A DNA stretch of 64,000 nucleotides from Noviherbaspirillum sp. UKPF54 (GTDB lineage Bacteria; Pseudomonadota; Gammaproteobacteria; Burkholderiales; Burkholderiaceae_D). The notes below the pieces were generated by a model. The model saw only the letters and a list, made by a program, of their open reading frames with translations, had not been told where the DNA came from and made no database searches. This document shows, one piece after another, positions 60,392 to 64,000 of this stretch; position 1 is the stretch's first letter; each line of letters begins with the position of its first letter. The stretch covers positions 2,294,001 to 2,358,000 of the forward strand of contig NZ_CP040128.1 of assembly GCF_007874125.1 (NCBI RefSeq), given 5' to 3'. The translations under genes were made by a program, and so were the position numbers.

Positions 60392-60931
60392 TTAGCCAAC
60401 CTTGGCGACGGACAGGCCCTTGGATGCAGCGGCAGTGCCGACCTGAATGTCACCGGACAGCTGGCCACCTTCTTCGATCACGACCTTGCCGTAACGGACC
60501 TTGCCGGAGACCTTGCCGGTCGAATAAATGACCAGTTTTTGACGCACGGTCAGGTCGCCGTCGAAGTCGCCGTGGATTTCAGCGATATCGATTTCAGCAG
60601 AGCCCTTGAATGCGCCGCGCTCGGAAATCTGGATCACGCGCGAGTCGATTGTCGCCTCAACGCGGCCTTCCACCACCAACGTGTCGCAGTCGGTGATTTC
60701 AACGCCCTTGAGCTTGATATTGGGGCCGACGATCAGCTTGCTGCCGCCTTCTGCGGTGCTGGAGGAGGTCGACGACGTCGACTCGCTGCCGGAAGAACCG
60801 AGCGGGCTGGTGACCGATGCCATGGTCTTGTTCATGCCGGTTCCGGCGGGGACGATGCCGCTGGCGGTGTTGAGAGGGGAATTTGGCGTGTTGGATTCGC
60901 GTTTGCCAAAAAGCGTTTCGGAACGAAGCAT
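60392..60931 (-). CDS. Bactofilin (polymer-forming cytoskeletal protein)
   Basis: A 179-residue protein. A Ser/Thr-rich disordered N-terminus (about residues 10-65) leads into a right-handed beta-helix core (about 66-165) built from repeats such as TLVVEGRVEATIDSRVIQI, GDFDGDLTVRQKLVIYSTG and KVSGKVRYGKVVIEEGGQL. Bactofilins self-assemble into filaments that organise cell shape and polar machinery. The ATG at 60931 has AGGAGATC upstream; a longer reading is unsupported. No lytM-type peptidase gene, its common partner, is adjacent. Confidence 0.92.
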   Translation of the reverse strand: MLRSETLFGKRESNTPNSPLNTASGIVPAGTGMNKTMASVTSPLGSSGSESTSSTSSSTAEGGSKLIVGPNIKLKGVEITDCDTLVVEGRVEATIDSRVIQISERGAFKGSAEIDIAEIHGDFDGDLTVRQKLVIYSTGKVSGKVRYGKVVIEEGGQLSGDIQVGTAAASKGLSVAKVG

Positions 60932-61220
60932 GTGATCTCCTGAAAATGAATTGCGTAGTAGAACGTGACTTTTGCGATGACATGGAAACGACGCACGCGG
61001 CATTCCCTGTCGAAAACGAGGCAACGCTCAACTTGCGTTTGCGCTGCAGGAAGCAATCTCCCCACCTCTTGAGTCGCAGCAACGTCGCGGCTCCCTGCTT
61101 GGTCCTTATGCCGCAGGGAAAGTTCCGAAATTTTTTCCCACGTTACATTTTTTACCAAAAAAGCACGATCGTTCAATTTCATGTATATTTATCGAGGCCC
61201 CACACCTCACTGGAGACATG

Positions 61221-62255
61221 ATGAGCACAACAAACTTGAGTAACAAACAGATCCGTCTGGCCGCCCGCCCGGTCGGCATGCCCAAGCGCAGCGACTGGAA
61301 ATTCACGTCTGAACCGGTACGCGACATCGCCGACGGCGAGATCGTCGTCAAGACGCTATACCTGTCGCTCGATCCGGCCATGCGCGGCTGGATGAATGAA
61401 GGAAAGTCGTACATCCGTCCGGTGGCAATCGACGAGGTCATGCGCGCCGGCGGCATCGGCAAGATAGTGGCTTCGAAATCGCCCCGATTTGCGGTCGGCG
61501 ATTATGTATCGGGCGGCATCGGCGTGCAGCAGTACTGGGTAGGCCCGGCGGACGACAAGAGCGCGGCGTTTTACAAGATCGATGCGACAGCCGCGCCGCT
61601 GCCAACTTATCTGAATGCGCTCGGCATGCCCGGCATGACCGCCTACTTTGGCCTGCTCGAGGTCGGCCAGCCGAAAGCAGGCGAAACCGTGGTGGTGTCG
61701 GGCGCCGCCGGCGCGGTCGGCCAGACCGTCGGCCAAGTCGCCAAGCACAAGGGATGCCGCGTGGTCGGCATCGCCGGCGGCAAGGACAAGTGCGATTTCG
61801 TGGTCAACGAACTCGGCTTCGACGCCTGCATCGACTACAAGAATGAATCGGTGCGCGAAGGCTTGAAGAAGCATTGCCCGAATGGCGTCGATGTCTATTT
61901 CGACAACGTCGGCGGCGACATCCTGGACGACGTACTGGCGCGACTCGCGATGAAGGCGCGTATCGTGATCTGCGGCGCCATCTCGCAGTACAACAACACC
62001 ACGCCGGTGAAAGGCCCGGCCAATTACCTGTCGCTGCTGGTGAACCGCGCGCGCATGGAAGGCATCGTGGTGTTCGATTACGCGGACCGTTACCACCTTG
62101 GCGTTGCCGAAATGGCCAAATGGATGAAGGAAGGCACGTTCAAGACGCGCGAGGATATCGTCGAGGGATTGGAAAACTTCCCGGAAGCGCTCTTGATGCT
62201 GTTCGAAGGCAAAAACTTCGGCAAGCTGGTGCTGCAAGTCGCCAAGGACGAATAA
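61221..62255 (+). CDS. NADP-dependent MDR oxidoreductase, CurA/prostaglandin-reductase-like
   Basis: A 344-residue medium-chain reductase without the structural-zinc cysteines. The nucleotide motif is VVVSGAAGAVGQTVGQVAKHKG, with AGGKDKCDFVVNELGFDACIDYK giving NADP preference; the LDPAMRGWMNEGKSYIRPVAI start is typical of leukotriene B4 dehydrogenase/CurA relatives that reduce alpha,beta-unsaturated carbonyls. Of two adjacent ATGs, 61221 is preferred because GGAG then lies 5 nt upstream. Confidence 0.93.
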   Translation: MSTTNLSNKQIRLAARPVGMPKRSDWKFTSEPVRDIADGEIVVKTLYLSLDPAMRGWMNEGKSYIRPVAIDEVMRAGGIGKIVASKSPRFAVGDYVSGGIGVQQYWVGPADDKSAAFYKIDATAAPLPTYLNALGMPGMTAYFGLLEVGQPKAGETVVVSGAAGAVGQTVGQVAKHKGCRVVGIAGGKDKCDFVVNELGFDACIDYKNESVREGLKKHCPNGVDVYFDNVGGDILDDVLARLAMKARIVICGAISQYNNTTPVKGPANYLSLLVNRARMEGIVVFDYADRYHLGVAEMAKWMKEGTFKTREDIVEGLENFPEALLMLFEGKNFGKLVLQVAKDE

Positions 62256-62291
62256 GCCCTGTATTAAATCAGTATCATCGTCTCATGGTTT

Positions 62292-62322
62292 GCCCCTTGC
62301 CCGTTCGGGAAGGGGCTTTTTT
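62292..62322 (+). terminator. Rho-independent terminator after the CurA-like gene
   Basis: A 10-bp stem (62292-62301 / 62307-62316) followed by six T residues, 37 bp after the stop codon. Confidence 0.9.
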
Positions 62323-62326
62323 CATG

Positions 62327-62722
62327 TCAATGCATTGGCCGGCACTGGCGCAGTTCGCATCGCGCCATGAACACCGTGCCGTTGTCGCACTGCATGCGGT
62401 ACACCTCGACCGGCCCCTTTACTGTGAGCAGTCCGGCGCCGGCGCTGCCGGCACAATCATGCTGCTTCGCGAGCCGCTCCACGCTGGCCGATGAAACGCC
62501 TGGGCGGAATGCGACCTTCTCAACTTCGACACGCCCGCCGTTGTCTTCGACGACCATGCGATAGGCGGATGCGGTTGCGGCATTGCCTTGCCTCGTCTGC
62601 CCGGTCCCCGCTGCTGCCTGTGCGGCCTGCGACGCATTGTCTCCGCTCGCTGGCATGAATGAACAACCGGCCACCCATGCCGACGCCGCCAGCACAAGAA
62701 AATGGATTTTTGATTTCATCAT
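62327..62722 (-). CDS. Small putative lipoprotein
   Basis: A 131-residue exported protein with a lipoprotein signal: hydrophobic segment and lipobox VAGC with the modified Cys at residue 20. An Ala/Gln/Ser linker follows, then a conserved-looking C-terminal part with four Cys (in HDCAGSAG, RMQCDNGT and ARCELRQCRP) that could form disulphides in the periplasm. The first ATG (62722) has GGAG 7 nt upstream. I do not recognise a family. The stop lies at the edge of the CurA-like gene's terminator, which also hairpins on this strand. Confidence 0.72.
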   Translation of the reverse strand: MMKSKIHFLVLAASAWVAGCSFMPASGDNASQAAQAAAGTGQTRQGNAATASAYRMVVEDNGGRVEVEKVAFRPGVSSASVERLAKQHDCAGSAGAGLLTVKGPVEVYRMQCDNGTVFMARCELRQCRPMH

Positions 62723-62842
62723 TTTTTGGCTCCTTCACACTTCGCTACACGTGCCGATGTCATGCGCCATTCCGGTCTCGCATTACAGCCGGCAAGTGTA
62801 TACCGTACGGAATCGATCGTGCAAAGCCCAGTTTTGGAGGGC

Positions 62843-62873
62843 AAAAAAAAAACGCTGCCGTGCAGGCAGCGTT
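62843..62873 (-). terminator. Rho-independent terminator of efp
   Basis: On the minus strand a perfect 9-bp stem (62865-62873 / 62851-62859, 5-nt loop) is followed by a run of eight T residues (62850-62843). It is 18 bp past the efp stop. Confidence 0.92.
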
Positions 62874-62891
62874 TTCTTGAAGCACGGCGGC

Positions 62892-63467
62892 TTAGTTACG
62901 CACGACGCGCTTGTACTCGTTGGTGCGGGTATCGATTTCGATCACGTCGTCGGTGCTGACAAACAGCGGCACTTGAACGATGTGGCAATGCGCTTCGATA
63001 GCGTTTTCGATCTTGGCTTCCTTCAGGACGTTGCCGGAGGTATTGCCCTTGACTGCCGGCTCGGAATACACCACCTTGCGGGCGATCGTGATCGGCAGTT
63101 CGACGGAAATCGCCTTGCCATCATAGAAAACGGCTTCGCATTCCATGCCGTCTTTCAGGTAATGCAATGCATCGCCCAGGTTTTCCTCTTCGATTTCATA
63201 CTGGTTGTATTCTTCGTCCATGAATACATACAGCGGATCGGCGAAATACGAGAAAGTCACCGGCTTCTTGTCGAGGACAACGACGTCGAACTTGTCGTCG
63301 CCGCGGAACACGTTTTCCAGCGGAGCGTTGGTCAGAAGATTCTTCATCTTCCACTTATAGGTGAAGCCGGTGCGGCTCGAACCGTTGACGTCGGAACGCA
63401 GCACGATAAAAGGCTTGCCGTCAACCATAATGATGTTGCCAACACGAACTTCTTTTGCAGGTTTCAT
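62892..63467 (-). CDS. efp: Translation elongation factor P
   Basis: A 191-residue, three-domain tRNA-mimic that rescues ribosomes stalled at polyproline. The tip loop [14 protein letters not shown] places Arg at position 32, the residue that EarP rhamnosylates in betaproteobacteria and pseudomonads (the EpmA/B pathway instead modifies a Lys). The ATG at 63467 ([10 protein letters not shown]) is the family start. The earP gene lies just upstream on the same strand. Confidence 0.97.
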   Translation of the reverse strand: MKPAKEVRVGNIIMVDGKPFIVLRSDVNGSSRTGFTYKWKMKNLLTNAPLENVFRGDDKFDVVVLDKKPVTFSYFADPLYVFMDEEYNQYEIEEENLGDALHYLKDGMECEAVFYDGKAISVELPITIARKVVYSEPAVKGNTSGNVLKEAKIENAIEAHCHIVQVPLFVSTDDVIEIDTRTNEYKRVVRN

Positions 63468-63578
63468 AGTGAGTGTACGTAAAAAATAAGTTGCGTAAAA
63501 ATCTGCCGCTTCATGGTCATGGCCAACGGCGCTTAGCCTACGTTTGACCGCAATCAAACGATTTAGATTAACCGCGCA

Positions 63579-64000
63579 TTATACCTCGTTTTTCGGGGCA
63601 ACCGAACGAAGCGACGCGGCGAACTTCAGTAAATTGGCGGCCAAATCCCCATTTGCAAGTACCTGCCGCCGCCATTCCTCAGTTCTGCGCGTAATCATTG
63701 GAATGTCGGCTTGAAATTGCTTCCACAAATCGGGCCATCCGGGCTGCCCCTCCACATCTCCGCTCGTCGCGCCGTTCCAGCGCAGGGAGAGTGCATTCAC
63801 GCTGCTCATATCAGGGGAATATCGTTGCAGGAACGCGCGTAATTTCACGTGATGCAGGTTCTTGTCCTGCGGGTAAATGTGCCAGATGAAAGGCTTGCCG
63901 GCCCATTGCGCGCGCACGAAGGAATCCTCGCCGCGCACGAAATTCAGGTCGCAAGCCCATAGCAGCCTGTCGTAGTCGGGCTGCGCGACAAAGGGCATGA
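63579..64000 (-). CDS. earP: EF-P arginine rhamnosyltransferase EarP, 3' part only
   Basis: The C-terminal ~140 residues of EarP, a GT-B enzyme that transfers rhamnose from dTDP-L-rhamnose to Arg32 of EF-P. The nucleotide-sugar-binding region is visible: CDLNFVRGEDSFVRAQWAGK and PFIWHIYPQ, with the conserved Asp and Glu of the DLNxVRGEDS motif. The gene runs past the right edge of the window. It is followed after 111 bp by efp. Confidence 0.93.
   Translation of the reverse strand, partial: MPFVAQPDYDRLLWACDLNFVRGEDSFVRAQWAGKPFIWHIYPQDKNLHHVKLRAFLQRYSPDMSSVNALSLRWNGATSGDVEGQPGWPDLWKQFQADIPMITRRTEEWRRQVLANGDLAANLLKFAASLRSVAPKNEV

Overview
The window is a GC-rich chromosomal segment with dense, mostly syntenic housekeeping genes. 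Gene content points to a betaproteobacterium of the order Burkholderiales, most likely Oxalobacteraceae (Herbaspirillum/Noviherbaspirillum/Massilia-like). The signs are an EF-P with arginine 32 beside earP, the argH / algZ-algR / ppc / hemCDXY neighbourhood, the trxB | ftsK-lolA-rarA-serS neighbourhood, pmbA divergent from yjgA (darP), and nadE-glnB. This placement is inferred from gene content, not from a database search. I see no insertion sequence, prophage, CRISPR array or rRNA operon.

Layout. 0.1-5.0 kb: a P-type ATPase facing a set of small proteins (two with metal-site-less HMA-like domains, one DUF5132 type, one low-complexity amphipathic protein). 5.1-6.4 kb: a DUF445 membrane protein. 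6.4-10.8 kb: a tightly overlapping leftward operon coding for an OlsB-like acyltransferase, a PlcP/LpxH-like phosphoesterase, a GT4 glycosyltransferase, an MGDG-synthase-like glycosyltransferase and a tryptophan-rich membrane protein. It is preceded by three 11-bp-phased PhoB-type half-sites. I read it as a phosphate-starvation membrane-lipid remodelling cassette: phospholipid is cut to diacylglycerol, which is then glycosylated, and ornithine lipid chemistry runs alongside. This is the most interesting system in the window.

10.9-21.2 kb is a signalling block: a chemoreceptor with a periplasmic binding protein, a phasin-like protein, a polar solute-binding protein in an operon with a PAS-GGDEF-EAL protein, then an AT-rich gap with DnaA-box-like sites and tRNA-Ser(CGA), then an EAL-CBS-GGDEF protein. 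21.2-36.4 kb is housekeeping: serS, rarA, lolA, ftsK, trxB, an Smr protein, a TRIC/UPF0126 channel, glnB, nadE, a FemAB-like protein, a tail-anchored Ser/Thr kinase, an HDOD-GAF protein and ppa.

36.5-47 kb carries the haem operon hemC-hemD-hemX-hemY, ppc, the AlgR/AlgZ two-component pair and argH. 47.3-54.1 kb is a carboxylate-uptake region: TRAP permease subunits DctQ and DctM, two nearly duplicated TakP-like TAT-exported binding proteins, and DctA. 54.2-64 kb returns to conserved singletons: pmbA, darP, mog, a carboxylesterase, a GlxA-type regulator divergent from a cysteine hydrolase, purU, a bactofilin, a CurA-like reductase, a small lipoprotein, efp and the 3' part of earP, which runs off the window.
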